Assembly: GCF_002803845.1 (NCBI RefSeq)
Contig: NZ_CP024985.1
Location: 682,001-746,000, forward strand
Length of the DNA: 64,000 nt
Direction of reading: 5' to 3'
From: Streptomyces lavendulae subsp. lavendulae
GTDB taxonomy: Bacteria; Actinomycetota; Actinomycetes; Streptomycetales; Streptomycetaceae
The position numbers were made by a program, and so were the translations under genes. Position 1 is the stretch's first letter. The number at the start of each line of letters is the position of its first letter. The notes below the pieces were generated by a model. The model was given only the letters and a program-made list of their open reading frames with translations, was not told the DNA's origin and made no database searches. Below, piece by piece: positions 17,176 through 26,192 of the stretch.

Positions 17176-17511
17176 TTGATCGTCTGGGCGAACGGTGCGT
17201 TCGGCAGCGGAAAGACCACGCTGGTCGCGGAGTTGAGCGGGCGCTGGCCCGAGGCCCTGGTCTACGACCCGGAGATGGTCGGCTTCGCGGTCCCGCGGGA
17301 GACGTTGGAGCAGCGGATCGACGGCTGGACCTTCTTCCCCGACGATCCCGAGCGGGAGCAGCGGGTCCGGCACTGGGCCAAGGGCAGGATCGAGGCGTGC
17401 GCGGCCGCGGCCGGCACCCTGCCCGGCGACACCGTGCTCCTGGACGGCTCCCTGGCTCCGGGGGAGTTGGCCGACCGGGTACTGGCCCGGGTCCGGCCGG
17501 GCGGGGCGTGA
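17176..17511 (+). pseudogene. P-loop kinase-like ATPase with internal in-frame deletion
   Basis: The first 35 residues carry a Walker A motif (NGAFGSGKTTL, 6-16) and the VYDPEMVGF block of a roughly 170-residue family of small nucleotide kinases. The sequence then jumps at once to the family's C-terminal part: PRETLEQRIDGWTFFPDDPE, then RIEACAAAAGTLPGDTVLLD and the ELADRVLARVRP end. About 60-70 residues, including the central substrate and Walker B region, are missing, so the 111-residue product is probably inactive. The comparison is with the family architecture as I know it; an alignment would confirm it. Confidence 0.65.
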
Positions 17512-17635
17512 GCGCGACCGGCCGGGTGCGAGGTAGCCGTGGTCCGTGTGCCGCTCGCCCATGGCGCCGTTCTGGCAGAGCGGGGGCATGGCGCCCCGGG
17601 TCGTGGCCGGAGGCCGGAGGCCGTGGAGCGGGGGT

Positions 17636-17908
17636 CTAGTCGGGGGCCACCTTGCATGCGCTCACGGCCGTGCCGTTGGTCACGCCGCCGGCCGTGAGGC
17701 CGCTGACGCAGTGCGCGTGGTCGCCGGTCAGCCCGACGTAACACGCCATCCGGACGGAGTCCGGGGCCTCGCCGCCGTGGAGCTCCCGCTCGACCTGGTT
17801 GATGCAGGCCGTGACGTCCGCGTGGGCGGCGGGGGCGATGAAGGCAGCGCCGCCGAGTGCGAGGGTCAGGCCGGTGAGGACGCTCGCGATACGGGTGTAC
17901 GTGCGCAT
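17636..17908 (-). CDS. Small secreted cysteine-containing protein
   Basis: A 90-residue precursor. The signal peptide MRTYTRIASVLTGLTLALGG ends at AHA, and the mature part is about 60 residues with four cysteines (TACINQ, MACYVG, AHCVSG, SACKVAPD), probably two disulfides. ATG 17908 is the first start giving a signal peptide. I do not recognise a family; small secreted proteins of this kind are common in Streptomyces. Confidence 0.7.
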   Translation of the reverse strand: MRTYTRIASVLTGLTLALGGAAFIAPAAHADVTACINQVERELHGGEAPDSVRMACYVGLTGDHAHCVSGLTAGGVTNGTAVSACKVAPD

Positions 17909-18230
17909 GGGACGTACCTGCTCTCCGGGGTCGTCGCGTGGCCCGGCGCCTGGGTGTGCCGGATCCGCCGGGGAATGGCGCCGAGCACGCGGCCGGCGCA
18001 CGGCCGCCGGGCCCGGACCCCGTACCGGACCGGCTCGGCGGGGCTTCCCTCCTCTTCCGACGCTAGAGCAGCCTCATGCCGCCCGCACCCGGTGGCCCAC
18101 GCGCACCGGGCACGGCATTCGGGTGGTGGCGTGCCGTGTCGGGCGGCCGGGACCGGCCGGGTTCGCCATCCTGGGCCGGGCGCGGCACCGCGGTGGGCGC
18201 CGCACCTCCCCCATCGAGAAGGAGTACGCC

Positions 18231-18443
18231 ATGGCGAAGGACGCGGTCGGACGGTTCCTCGCGGCTTTGGACCCGCAGCACCGGGAGGCCGTCGCCGGCA
18301 GACCGCGCGAGGAGCAGGAACGGCTCGCGGGCGCGTGGGAGCAGGAGCTGGAGTCGGACGACGAGCTCGACACCCTCGACGAGCTGTCCCCGCCCGCGGC
18401 CGAGGCCGAGGCGGCCCGGCGCGTCATGGCGCGCGAGGGCTGA
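18231..18443 (+). CDS. Small acidic hypothetical protein
   Basis: A 70-residue cytoplasmic protein, Asp/Glu-rich in the middle (QELESDDELDTLDEL), predicted helical. The good ribosome site GAGAAGGAG before ATG 18231, together with GC3-biased codons, supports real coding. Function unknown. It is convergent with the membrane protein gene at 18478. Confidence 0.6.
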   Translation: MAKDAVGRFLAALDPQHREAVAGRPREEQERLAGAWEQELESDDELDTLDELSPPAAEAEAARRVMAREG

Positions 18444-18477
18444 CCCGCCGTCGGGGCCGGGCCCGGCGGGCCGGGAG

Positions 18478-18969
18478 TCACTGCTCTTGCGCCGGGCGTC
18501 CTTCCCCGGCCATGAAGCGCCAGACGAGGGCGTGGCCCAGGACGATCAGCGCGATCAGCATGAGGGCTTCGGCCTGGATGGGGCGCAGGCCGATGTGGCC
18601 GGCGAGTTCGGGGAAGGCGCCGACGACGGCGATCAGCAGGTAGAGCAGGGCTGCGCCGGCCTGCTGCCAGGTGACGAAGTGGTCGCCCCGGGCACCGGCG
18701 CGGGTGAGCAGCCTCAGGGTGCACAGGCAGCCGACCACGGCGAGGGCGATGAAGGCGACCCGCCAGATCTGCGGCTGCTCCGTGCCTCCGACCTGGGCGA
18801 AGAGTCCCATCAGGGCGGGCAGCAGGAAGGAGAGGTAGATCCCGCCCACGATCCTGCGCAGGGGTGGTTCGCGCATCCATTCCGGGTGGCTCTGCACCAC
18901 GTTCCACCACAGGCCGACCAGGGTGAAGCAGGTGGCGGAGAAGAGGGCGTAGAAGGTGCTGACATCCAT
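18478..18969 (-). CDS. Membrane protein of unknown function
   Basis: A 163-residue integral membrane protein with four or five hydrophobic segments: TFYALFSATCFTLVGLWW, IVGGIYLSFLLPALMGLFA, VAFIALAVVGCLCTL, AALLYLLIAVVGAFP and ALMLIALIVLGHALVW. There is no recognisable domain. ATG 18969 begins just before the first helix; a longer open frame upstream is not protein-like. Confidence 0.75.
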   Translation of the reverse strand: MDVSTFYALFSATCFTLVGLWWNVVQSHPEWMREPPLRRIVGGIYLSFLLPALMGLFAQVGGTEQPQIWRVAFIALAVVGCLCTLRLLTRAGARGDHFVTWQQAGAALLYLLIAVVGAFPELAGHIGLRPIQAEALMLIALIVLGHALVWRFMAGEGRPAQEQ

Positions 18970-19071
18970 GGGTGACGAGCGTGGCAGCGATGTCCGCCCG
19001 GGCGGACGGTACACGCCCTGCGCGCCGGGCCCACCGCCGGTACGGACTACACCGTCGGGCAGGATGGTCGG

Positions 19072-19545
19072 ATGGACCCCATCCCCACGATCCGCGCCCG
19101 CACTTCGGCTCCGGCACCGGCACCGGCACCGGCCGCCACCCTGCGGACACGTCTCGTGGCCGCCGGGGCCGCGGTGGCGACGGTGGGCGCGGGGCTGGGG
19201 CTCAGGGCGGTGGCGGCGGGGAGCGTGGCCAAGTACGGCGGGGACGCGCTCTACACCGTCCTGGTCCTCGCGCTGGTCGTCCTGCTCGCGCCCCGGCTGA
19301 CGCCCCTGCGGGCCGCGGGGACGGCCCTGGCCATCAGCTGGGCGGTCGAGTTCCTTCAGCTCGGCCCCTGGCCGGCGGAGCTCGCCCGACACAGCCCCGT
19401 CGCCCGCCTGGTACTCGGGTCCACCTTCAACGCACCGGATCTGTTCTGGTACGCGGCCGGCGCGGCGGCGGGCTGCCTCGTGCACCGGGCCGTGCGCCCG
19501 GGCCGCCGCGGCGCCGGGCGCGTTCCCCTCAGCCGCCGGGGGTGA
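19072..19545 (+). CDS. DUF2809 membrane protein
   Basis: A 157-residue polytopic membrane protein with the DUF2809 pattern: KYGGDALYTVLVLALVVLL, then ISWAVEFLQL and VLGSTFNAPDLFWYAAGAAA. The N-terminal linker has a run of Ala-Pro encoded by a GGCACC repeat. Its last 17 bp overlap the 3' end of the convergent P450 gene. Function unknown. Confidence 0.8.
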   Translation: MDPIPTIRARTSAPAPAPAPAATLRTRLVAAGAAVATVGAGLGLRAVAAGSVAKYGGDALYTVLVLALVVLLAPRLTPLRAAGTALAISWAVEFLQLGPWPAELARHSPVARLVLGSTFNAPDLFWYAAGAAAGCLVHRAVRPGRRGAGRVPLSRRG

Positions 19546-20749
19546 AGGTCACCGGCAGGGCCTCGGGCCCGCGCAGACCGCCCGGCCGCCACGGGAGTTC
19601 GTCCGGCGCGACGGCGAGGGCGAGTCCGGGAAGCCGGCGCAGGGCGGTCCCGATGGCGATCTGGCCCTCCAGGCGGGCCAGGGGTGCGCCGAGGCAGTAG
19701 TGGATGCCGTGTCCGAACGCGAGGTGGGCGTTGTCCTGCCGGGTGATGTCCAGCCGTTCGGGAGCGGCGAAGCGTGCCGGGTCGCGGTCGGCGATGGCCG
19801 AGGCGATCAGTACGGTGGCGCCGCGCGGGACGGTCACTCCCGCGATCTCCGCGTCCTCGCGCGCGAACCGGGCGATGCCGGGGTTGACGGGGCCGTCGTA
19901 GCGGAGGAACTCCTCGACGGCGCCGGGCAGCAGTCCGGGATCCGAGCGCAGCAGGTCGAGTTGGTCGGGGTGGGCGAGCAGCATGGCGATGCCGCCACCG
20001 ATCAGATTGACGGTGGTGATGTAGCCGGCGACCAGGAGCAGGAAGACCATGGCGATCAGCTCGTCCTCGGTCAGCCGCTGTTCCTCGTCGCGGGCGGTCA
20101 CGAGGGCGCCGAGCAGGTCGTCCCCGGGGTCCTGCCGTTTGGCGCCGATGAGCTCGGTGACGTAGGCGCGCATGTGCTGCCAGGCCTCGTTCACCACGGC
20201 CGGGTCCGGCAGTTCCGGCCCCCGCGTGATCATGCGGTCGGTCCATCGCTGGAAGTCGTGACGGTCGTCGACCGGCACGCCGAGCAGTTCGCTGATCACG
20301 GTGACGGGGAGGGGGAGCGCGAAGTCCGCGATCAGGTCGGCGTGGCCGGACTCGACGACGGCGTCGAGCAGGCGGTCGGTGACGTCCTGGATCCGGGGCC
20401 GCATGGCGGCGACGCGGCGGGCAGTGAACGCCTTGGAGACCAGCCGGCGCAGCCGGGTGTGGTCGGGCGGGTCGCTGCGGAGCATGTTGCTGAGCATCGA
20501 CTCGCGTTCGGTTTCGGGGAGCTGCTGCAGGAGGCGGGTGTCCGAGGCGTCGCGCACGTCGCTGCTGAGGCGGTGGTCGGACAGTGCGGCGAGCGCGTCC
20601 TCGTAGCGGGTGACGAGCCAGGCCTCCAGGCCGCCCCCGATGAGGACATGGCGTACGGGTCCGTCCTCGCGCAGCTTCGCGTACAGGGGGAAGGGGTCCG
20701 CGACGAAGGCCGGGTCGGTGTAGGGCAGAAGGACCGGCCGCTCACTCAT
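19529..20749 (-). CDS. Cytochrome P450 with atypical I-helix motif
   Basis: A 406-residue soluble class I bacterial P450 (CYP107/CYP105-like). The heme ligand motif FGHGIHYCLG is at 345-354 with Cys352, and the K-helix ExxR is Glu280-Arg283 in EEFLRYDGP. The I-helix reads AGYITT (241-246), so the usual acidic residue of AG-x-[DE]-T is Ile, which may affect proton delivery. ATG 20749 follows GGAGG. No ferredoxin gene is adjacent, so it must borrow redox partners. Substrate unknown. Confidence 0.92.
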   Translation of the reverse strand: MSERPVLLPYTDPAFVADPFPLYAKLREDGPVRHVLIGGGLEAWLVTRYEDALAALSDHRLSSDVRDASDTRLLQQLPETERESMLSNMLRSDPPDHTRLRRLVSKAFTARRVAAMRPRIQDVTDRLLDAVVESGHADLIADFALPLPVTVISELLGVPVDDRHDFQRWTDRMITRGPELPDPAVVNEAWQHMRAYVTELIGAKRQDPGDDLLGALVTARDEEQRLTEDELIAMVFLLLVAGYITTVNLIGGGIAMLLAHPDQLDLLRSDPGLLPGAVEEFLRYDGPVNPGIARFAREDAEIAGVTVPRGATVLIASAIADRDPARFAAPERLDITRQDNAHLAFGHGIHYCLGAPLARLEGQIAIGTALRRLPGLALAVAPDELPWRPGGLRGPEALPVTFTPGG

Positions 20750-20857
20750 GTTGCCTCCAGGAGTACGTCGCCCGCGCTGTGGAGAGCGAGGATACATATC
20801 CCGTATTCCCCGAATGCCGGTTTTCGGTCACGCTCGTACCGGTCACGCCCGTGCCGG

Positions 20858-21391
20858 TCAGTCCCGTACCAGCAGCACGCAGGCCGCCAGCACCACCGCC
20901 AGGGCCAGGGCCAGGACTCCGTAGACCGCCCGGTGGTCGCGGAGCACGGGCAGGAAACGGTCGAGGGCGAAGCGGCCCGGGCCCGTGAGGGCCAGGGTGA
21001 CGGCGGCGGCGATGATCAGGGACTCGAACTCCACGCCCTCCTGGCCGATCACGGCCCCGGTCCACTTGACCGTGACGGCGTTGATCATCACGCCGACGAT
21101 CGCCGCGGCGGACAGCGGGGTGAGGAGGCCGAGTACCAGGCCCAGACCGCCCAGCGTCTCGGTCAGACCGGCGATCACCGCCATGGCCTCGCCCGCCGGG
21201 TAGCCGGCCTTCTCGAAGAAGCGGCCGGTGGGACCCGGGCCGGGGCCGTCGAACCAGCGGAACAGCTTCTGGGTCCCGTGCACGGCCATGATCACGCCGA
21301 GTACGAGGCGCAGTACGGGCAGGCCGACGTCGTAGGGGGTGGTGTTACCGGTCGAGGTGCGGCGGGCGGAGGGGAATCGCATCGTGGCCAT
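20858..21391 (-). CDS. DoxX family membrane protein
   Basis: A 177-residue four-helix DoxX/SURF4-type protein. Signatures are VLRLVLGVIMAVHGTQKLF, the ETLGGLGLVLGLLTPLSA helix and a glycine-rich loop with FFEKAGYP between them. Some homologues take part in thiol-redox or quinone-linked membrane functions; most are uncharacterised. ATG 21391 is the start after which homology begins. Confidence 0.85.
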   Translation of the reverse strand: MATMRFPSARRTSTGNTTPYDVGLPVLRLVLGVIMAVHGTQKLFRWFDGPGPGPTGRFFEKAGYPAGEAMAVIAGLTETLGGLGLVLGLLTPLSAAAIVGVMINAVTVKWTGAVIGQEGVEFESLIIAAAVTLALTGPGRFALDRFLPVLRDHRAVYGVLALALAVVLAACVLLVRD

Positions 21392-21732
21392 GGTGGCGCT
21401 TTCCGTCGGGGGCGTGCGGAAGGAGGAGGTCCCAGGTGGTGGTGATGGTCCGGGAGCCGTCCACCGGAAGTGCGGGGCGGGTGGCCCTCCGGTGGCGTCG
21501 TCTGGGCCCAGAGTGGCGAAAACCGAGCCGGAATGCGCGGTAGGCGCGTGCGCGCGTCGGCCGTTCACGAACGTGCGTTCGGGCGGACATGGTGTCCGTT
21601 CGACCGGCACGCCCGGCCCTTCGGCCGGGCCCGCTTCCGGGGCCGACACCGGGCGGTACGGCCGCCCTCACACCAACAGGCCTTCCCATGGCCGGAGATG
21701 AGCGGCCGGATGGCCCCTGCTATGGTGCGCCG
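21392..21732. other. 341-bp intergenic region, doxX / VOC
   Basis: No gene seen. It holds the promoters of both divergent genes and a cluster of dyads at 21562-21598: CGTTCACGAACG, the overlapping GAACGTGCGTTC, and CGGACA-TGG-TGTCCG. At the right end TATGGT (21721-21726) sits six bases before the VOC ATG, giving a probable leaderless start. Confidence 0.5.
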
Positions 21733-22161
21733 ATGTCAACGATCAAGCAGTTCCAGGTCACCTTCGACTGTGCGGAACCCGAGCGTGTCGCCCGCTTCTG
21801 GTGCGAAGTGCTGGGATACGTCATCACTCCGCCGAGGGGGTTCGCCACCTGGGAGGAGTACGAAGACTCCCGGTCCCCCGAGGACCGGGGTTCGTGGTGC
21901 GCCTGCGTCGATCCCTCGGGCGTGGGTCCGCGCCTGTACTTCCAGCGCGTCCCCGAGGGCAAGGCCGTCAAGAACCGGGTGCATCTCGACGTGCGGGTCG
22001 GCACCGGGCTCGTGGGTGAGGAGCGCCTCGCCGTACTCGAAGCCGAGTGCACCCGGCTGATGGCGCTCGGCGCGGTGCGCGTACGGCTGCTGTACGACGG
22101 CGGCGATGACTCCTGCATCGCGATGCAGGACGTCGAGGGCAACGAGTTCTGCGTCGACTGA
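21733..22161 (+). CDS. VOC-superfamily (glyoxalase-like) protein
   Basis: A 142-residue protein of paired beta-alpha-beta-beta-beta modules. The start is STIKQFQVTFDCAEPERVARF, then WCEVLGY; the second module contains NRVHLDVRVG and ends in MQDVEGNEFCVD, the usual C-terminal metal-Glu motif. This subgroup (glyoxalase_6-like) is widespread in Streptomyces without an assigned reaction; some members are resistance proteins or epimerases. Probably translated from a leaderless mRNA. Confidence 0.85.
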   Translation: MSTIKQFQVTFDCAEPERVARFWCEVLGYVITPPRGFATWEEYEDSRSPEDRGSWCACVDPSGVGPRLYFQRVPEGKAVKNRVHLDVRVGTGLVGEERLAVLEAECTRLMALGAVRVRLLYDGGDDSCIAMQDVEGNEFCVD

Positions 22162-22190
22162 GCGTCCCGCGCCCGCGGTCGTCGCCGGGG

Positions 22191-23447
22191 TCAGTAGCCC
22201 CACACGCCGAGCTCGGTGATGGCGGCGAACAGGTGCCCCCACACTCGTCCACCGGGCGTGTCGGTGTCCGCGGTGACCGGATCCAGGGCGGCCGCCTCGC
22301 GCAGGAAGTCCCCGGTGCCGTCCTCACCCGGGTACGGGCTCCAGCACGCTCCCATGAAGCGGCACACGGCCTCCAGCAGCCGTACGAAGGTCTCGGTGTC
22401 CCGGGCGAAGGGGAAGGGCCCCTCGGCGTTGCGGACCATCCACACCGCGCCCGTGTCCGGGTGGACGAACACCCGGCCGCGGTCGGCGTAGCCCAGGTCG
22501 AAGGCGCCCAGCCGCAGCAGGCCGTTCTCCCCGGGCTCCTCCTGACGGGCCCCCTCCGCGGTCCACCCCAGGGTGAACGAGGCCACCCCCGCCGCCCAGT
22601 ACCCCGGCAGGCCCGCCCCGGCGATCAGCTCCCGCGTGGGGGCGTGGGTCAGCGTCGGCGGCTGGTGCGCCGGGGGCAGTCGCAGCACCCCGCCCGAGCC
22701 GAACGCCGCCTCCAGGCGGGCCGTGTCCAGCGGGGCCTCCGCGGGCGTCGGGCCCGCGAACCACGGTTCGCCCGTACCCGGTGAGGCGGTGTCGGAGCCG
22801 ACGGCCGACCGGTCGGCCCGCGCGTCGGCGTTCCGCTCGATGACGACGAGGCCGCGCGGCTCGACCAGCAGGATCCGGCCCCCGCCCAACGCGACGGGTT
22901 CCTCCCAGGCTTCGAGGCGGTGGAGGTCCTCGTCGTCCCCGTCCGGGTCGAAGAGGATCGGACCGTCCTCGACCGGAGCGTCGAACGGCCGCGCGGTGAA
23001 CTCCCCGTCCGCCGGCGCCAGGAGCTCCTCCCCGGTGGCCGGGGACAGCCAGCGCTCACCGGCCAGCGCGGCCCAGAGCTTGAACAGCACCTGGCCGTCA
23101 GGCCCCTCGTGGACCTCCACACCGGCGTCCCCGCTCAGGTTGGGCTGGGCCCGGTAGGCGCCCACCGGCCGCCACCAGGCCCAGACCGTGCGCCACGGCA
23201 TCTCCGGCTCGGCCCCGGCGACCAGGGTGGCGTAGGCGTCGTGGCCCAGTACCTTCGCGGCGAAGTGCAGCCACGAGGCGAACTCCACCCGTGACACCTC
23301 GGCGCCGTCGAGCACCGCGACGGCCTGGGAGTAGACCTCCCGGCCGGGTCCGCCGCCCGTGACGGGAAGGTCCCGGAAGGCCTCGGGTCCGGCCGTCAAC
23401 AGGGCCGAGGGGGAGGCGAACAGGGCGTCAAGGTCGTCGTGGGGCAT
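22191..23447 (-). CDS. SUKH-4 family protein
   Basis: A 418-residue protein. The C-terminal about 170 residues match the SUKH-4 (SMI1/KNR4-related) immunity fold: PTRELIAGAGLPGYWA, then LRLGAFDLGYADRGRVFVHP, TGAVWMVRN and TETFVRLLEAVCRF. The N-terminal half resembles nucleic-acid-deaminase immunity relatives and is rich in Trp and acidic residues. It follows the DUF6493 gene by 43 bp and probably belongs to that operon. No toxin gene lies nearby, so an immunity role here is only family-based. Confidence 0.7.
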   Translation of the reverse strand: MPHDDLDALFASPSALLTAGPEAFRDLPVTGGGPGREVYSQAVAVLDGAEVSRVEFASWLHFAAKVLGHDAYATLVAGAEPEMPWRTVWAWWRPVGAYRAQPNLSGDAGVEVHEGPDGQVLFKLWAALAGERWLSPATGEELLAPADGEFTARPFDAPVEDGPILFDPDGDDEDLHRLEAWEEPVALGGGRILLVEPRGLVVIERNADARADRSAVGSDTASPGTGEPWFAGPTPAEAPLDTARLEAAFGSGGVLRLPPAHQPPTLTHAPTRELIAGAGLPGYWAAGVASFTLGWTAEGARQEEPGENGLLRLGAFDLGYADRGRVFVHPDTGAVWMVRNAEGPFPFARDTETFVRLLEAVCRFMGACWSPYPGEDGTGDFLREAAALDPVTADTDTPGGRVWGHLFAAITELGVWGY

Positions 23448-23490
23448 GGGGACATGATGCCAACCCCACGCACCGCACCGCGTCCACGGA

Positions 23491-26145
23491 TCACGGCCGT
23501 GGCACCGCCCGGGCGTCGGCCGCCCGACGGTTGCGGCGGAGGGCCTCGTGCAGGCGGGCGGACTGGGTGACCAGCCGGGAGCGGCCGGTGCCGGCCGCCG
23601 CGACGGCGAGGCCGGCCGGTTCCGGTGAGGCCGCTCCGGACTGTTCCACGCAGTCGGCGGCCAGCGCGAGCAGTTCCCCGGTGCCCACGCCCGTACCGGT
23701 GCCGGTGCCGGTGAGCAGCGCGGGCAGTGCGGCGGCCAGTACGGCCCACGTGGTCGCGTGGGCGCCCGTGGCGGCGGCCGTGCGCAGCGAGTCCGCGAGC
23801 CGGTTGGACTTGACCGTGCCCAGGCCGAGCAGCTCGGCCAGGTCGGTGCCCAGGCGTACGCCGTCCAGTTCCCCGCGGGCGGCGAGGGTGAGCAGCGCGT
23901 CCACCGCGGTCAGCCGGTCCTCGGGGTGCCTGGCCCCGAGCCCGACGGCGATCACGAGGTGCAGGGCCGGGCCCGCGGGCCCGCCGGCGGCGGCGAGCCG
24001 GGGCAGTACCGCCACCCCTCCGCGTCCTCCGTGGACCGCGCATGCCGTGAGGGCCGGGAGCCACCACGCCGACAGGGTCTCCCGGTCCTCGGGCAGGACG
24101 GCGATCAGCGCGAGGTCGTCCCCCGAGTCCCAGCAGCGCCCGCCCGCGTCGCGCGGCCGGGCCAGTTCGCGGAAGGGGTTCGGGAAGTCCCGCAGCACCT
24201 CCGGCCGCGCCCCGGTGTCCAGGACGATCCGCTCGGGCTCCTCGGTGTACCTGTACCCCATGGCCGGCGCGACGCGGCGGGTGACGGGAGCCCCCTCGCC
24301 GCCCCCGCCGAGCCAGGCCGCCAGCCGGTCACCCTCCGGCGTGCCCAGGGCGGCCGCCCCGGGGACCGCGGCCGGGTCGCGGCGGACGCGCAGCAGGGCC
24401 TGCGCGAAGTCCGCCGGGGCCGGGCTCTCCCCGAGGCGGTGGTACTCGGCGAGGCGCGCGACGAGGACCTCGGGATCCAGGGAGCCGGTCTGCGCGGTGG
24501 GCGTGGCGAGGAGGAAGGGCAACGGCCGGTCCGTGATGCGCCGTGCGGCCTCGGTCAGGCGCGCGTGGTGGGCGAGGCGGAGCCCGGTGTGGTGGCAGTC
24601 GCTCCGCCGGCTCACGTGCGGCGGATGCACTTCGCGGGCCGGCCGCGCCCCCAGGACGGCGGCGGCGACCTGTTCCAGGCCGGGCAGCTGTACCGAGGTG
24701 GTGTAGTACCGGGAGTCCTCGGGGTCGAGCCACCAGCGGCCGGCCAGCGCGGGCCCCAGCGCCTCGGCGAGGGCGGCGCGGTCCCGATGGGAGTGCCGGA
24801 CCAGCCCGTCCAGGGCGCGTTCGAACTCGTCGAGGTTCACGGTACGGGAGTTGACGAGCGCGGCGACGAGTTCCACGGTCTCCGCGACCGTTTCCGGCGC
24901 GGGGGCGACCGGGACCGGGAGCGGGGGCGGCGGCAGGATCTCCCGGTAGGGCTCGGTGTCCTCGGCTCCGGTGGCGGACGCTCCGAAGAGCTCCGCCGCC
25001 CGGCCCCGGTGGGCGGGGCTCAGCAGCGGGGCCTGGTCGGCGAGTGCGGCCCGCAGCGCGGGGTCGTCGGTGAGGTGGGCGGCGGCCAGGTTCAGTGCCC
25101 GCTCCTGGATGTCGGTGTCCGGGTGTCCGAAGGCGTCGCCGAGTACCGGGAGCAGTTCGGGGGCGGCTGACGGGTCCCGTCGCAGTTCCTTGCCGAGGAG
25201 GACCAGTTGGGCCCGGACGAGCTTCTTCTCGGGGCGGAAGAGGGCGGCGGCCGACATTTCGGCGAGCAGACGGGGGGTGAGGCGGCCCGCCGCCGCGAGC
25301 CGGGCCAGTGTCTGCTGGGCCTGCCCGGCCACGGGTGACGGGGCGTCCGCGGTCAGCGCGATCCAGTCGGCGGCGCGCTCCGCCTCCTCGGCCCCGGTCG
25401 GGCGCAGGCCCTGGAGGACTGCCTGGTAGGGCTTCAGCTGGGCGGGTTTGCCGCCGCGCAGCAGGCGGGCGGTGCATCCGTCCAGGAGGGCGGCCCGGTC
25501 CACGTGCCCGTCCTCGGCGAGGGCTGCCAGCGCGGCGGGCCAGTGGTGGGGATGGTCCGGGTCGCAGCGCCCGGCGAGGGCGCGGACCGGTTCTGCGGTC
25601 TCGAAGAGGCGCGGGACGAGCGCGGTGGCGTACGGGTCCTCGCGCAGGGCGGTCGCCAGCGGGGTGCCGGACGCGCCCACCGCCGCCGCCCAGCCCTCGA
25701 CGCAGCCGTCGGTCGTGGGCATCGGGCACCCGGCGAGCCGGACGAGTGCGCTGATCAGCGCGTAGTCCTGCTCGGCGGTGGCGGACCGGGCGGCCAGCCG
25801 GTGGGCGAGGTCGCCGAGCCACTTCGGGTCGCGGTCCGCCAGTACGTCGAGGAGGAGGTCGGTGGGGAGCTGCCGCCAGGAGCGCAGGTCGCGCGCACCG
25901 AGCCAGGCGGCGGCCGCCGCCGCGCCGGTGTGGCAGCCGGCTCCGGCGACGAGCAGGGCGGGGTTCATCAGGTCCCGTTCCTGCCAGCGGGCCCAGCCCG
26001 CTGCGCGCAGTTCGCCGCGCAGTTCCTTCAGTCCGGCGAGCAGGGCCTTGCGCCGGTCGCGGTCCAGTGGCCCCAGGAGCGCGGGGAGTTCGGCGGTGCG
26101 GCCCTCGCGGACGGCGGCGAGGAGGTCGTCGTGGGTGGTGTTCAT
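23491..26145 (-). CDS. DUF6493 family protein, large helical-repeat protein
   Basis: An 884-residue, mostly alpha-helical protein with HEAT/ARM-like character in the first 450 residues (LDRDRRKALLAGLKELRGEL at the start, and QERALNLAAAHLTDDPALRA) and a proline-rich break near residue 400 (ILPPPPLPVPVAPAPE). The second half has Trp-rich blocks (RWWLDPEDSRYYTTSVQLPG). A (GT)n-like stretch TGTGTGTGVGTG occurs near residue 830. It is 47 bp downstream of the SWIM gene; the two families are regular partners. Function unknown. Confidence 0.75.
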   Translation of the reverse strand: MNTTHDDLLAAVREGRTAELPALLGPLDRDRRKALLAGLKELRGELRAAGWARWQERDLMNPALLVAGAGCHTGAAAAAAWLGARDLRSWRQLPTDLLLDVLADRDPKWLGDLAHRLAARSATAEQDYALISALVRLAGCPMPTTDGCVEGWAAAVGASGTPLATALREDPYATALVPRLFETAEPVRALAGRCDPDHPHHWPAALAALAEDGHVDRAALLDGCTARLLRGGKPAQLKPYQAVLQGLRPTGAEEAERAADWIALTADAPSPVAGQAQQTLARLAAAGRLTPRLLAEMSAAALFRPEKKLVRAQLVLLGKELRRDPSAAPELLPVLGDAFGHPDTDIQERALNLAAAHLTDDPALRAALADQAPLLSPAHRGRAAELFGASATGAEDTEPYREILPPPPLPVPVAPAPETVAETVELVAALVNSRTVNLDEFERALDGLVRHSHRDRAALAEALGPALAGRWWLDPEDSRYYTTSVQLPGLEQVAAAVLGARPAREVHPPHVSRRSDCHHTGLRLAHHARLTEAARRITDRPLPFLLATPTAQTGSLDPEVLVARLAEYHRLGESPAPADFAQALLRVRRDPAAVPGAAALGTPEGDRLAAWLGGGGEGAPVTRRVAPAMGYRYTEEPERIVLDTGARPEVLRDFPNPFRELARPRDAGGRCWDSGDDLALIAVLPEDRETLSAWWLPALTACAVHGGRGGVAVLPRLAAAGGPAGPALHLVIAVGLGARHPEDRLTAVDALLTLAARGELDGVRLGTDLAELLGLGTVKSNRLADSLRTAAATGAHATTWAVLAAALPALLTGTGTGTGVGTGELLALAADCVEQSGAASPEPAGLAVAAAGTGRSRLVTQSARLHEALRRNRRAADARAVPRP

Positions 26146-26192
26146 CGTGCGGCTCCGGTCGGGGCGGGGAAAGGGCTGGGGGTGGTGGACGC

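Noticed and set aside
22191..23447. Polymorphic toxin/immunity locus around the SUKH-4 gene
   Set aside because: No toxin, polymorphic repeat or secretion leader is adjacent; the gene sits in the SWIM/DUF6493 operon.
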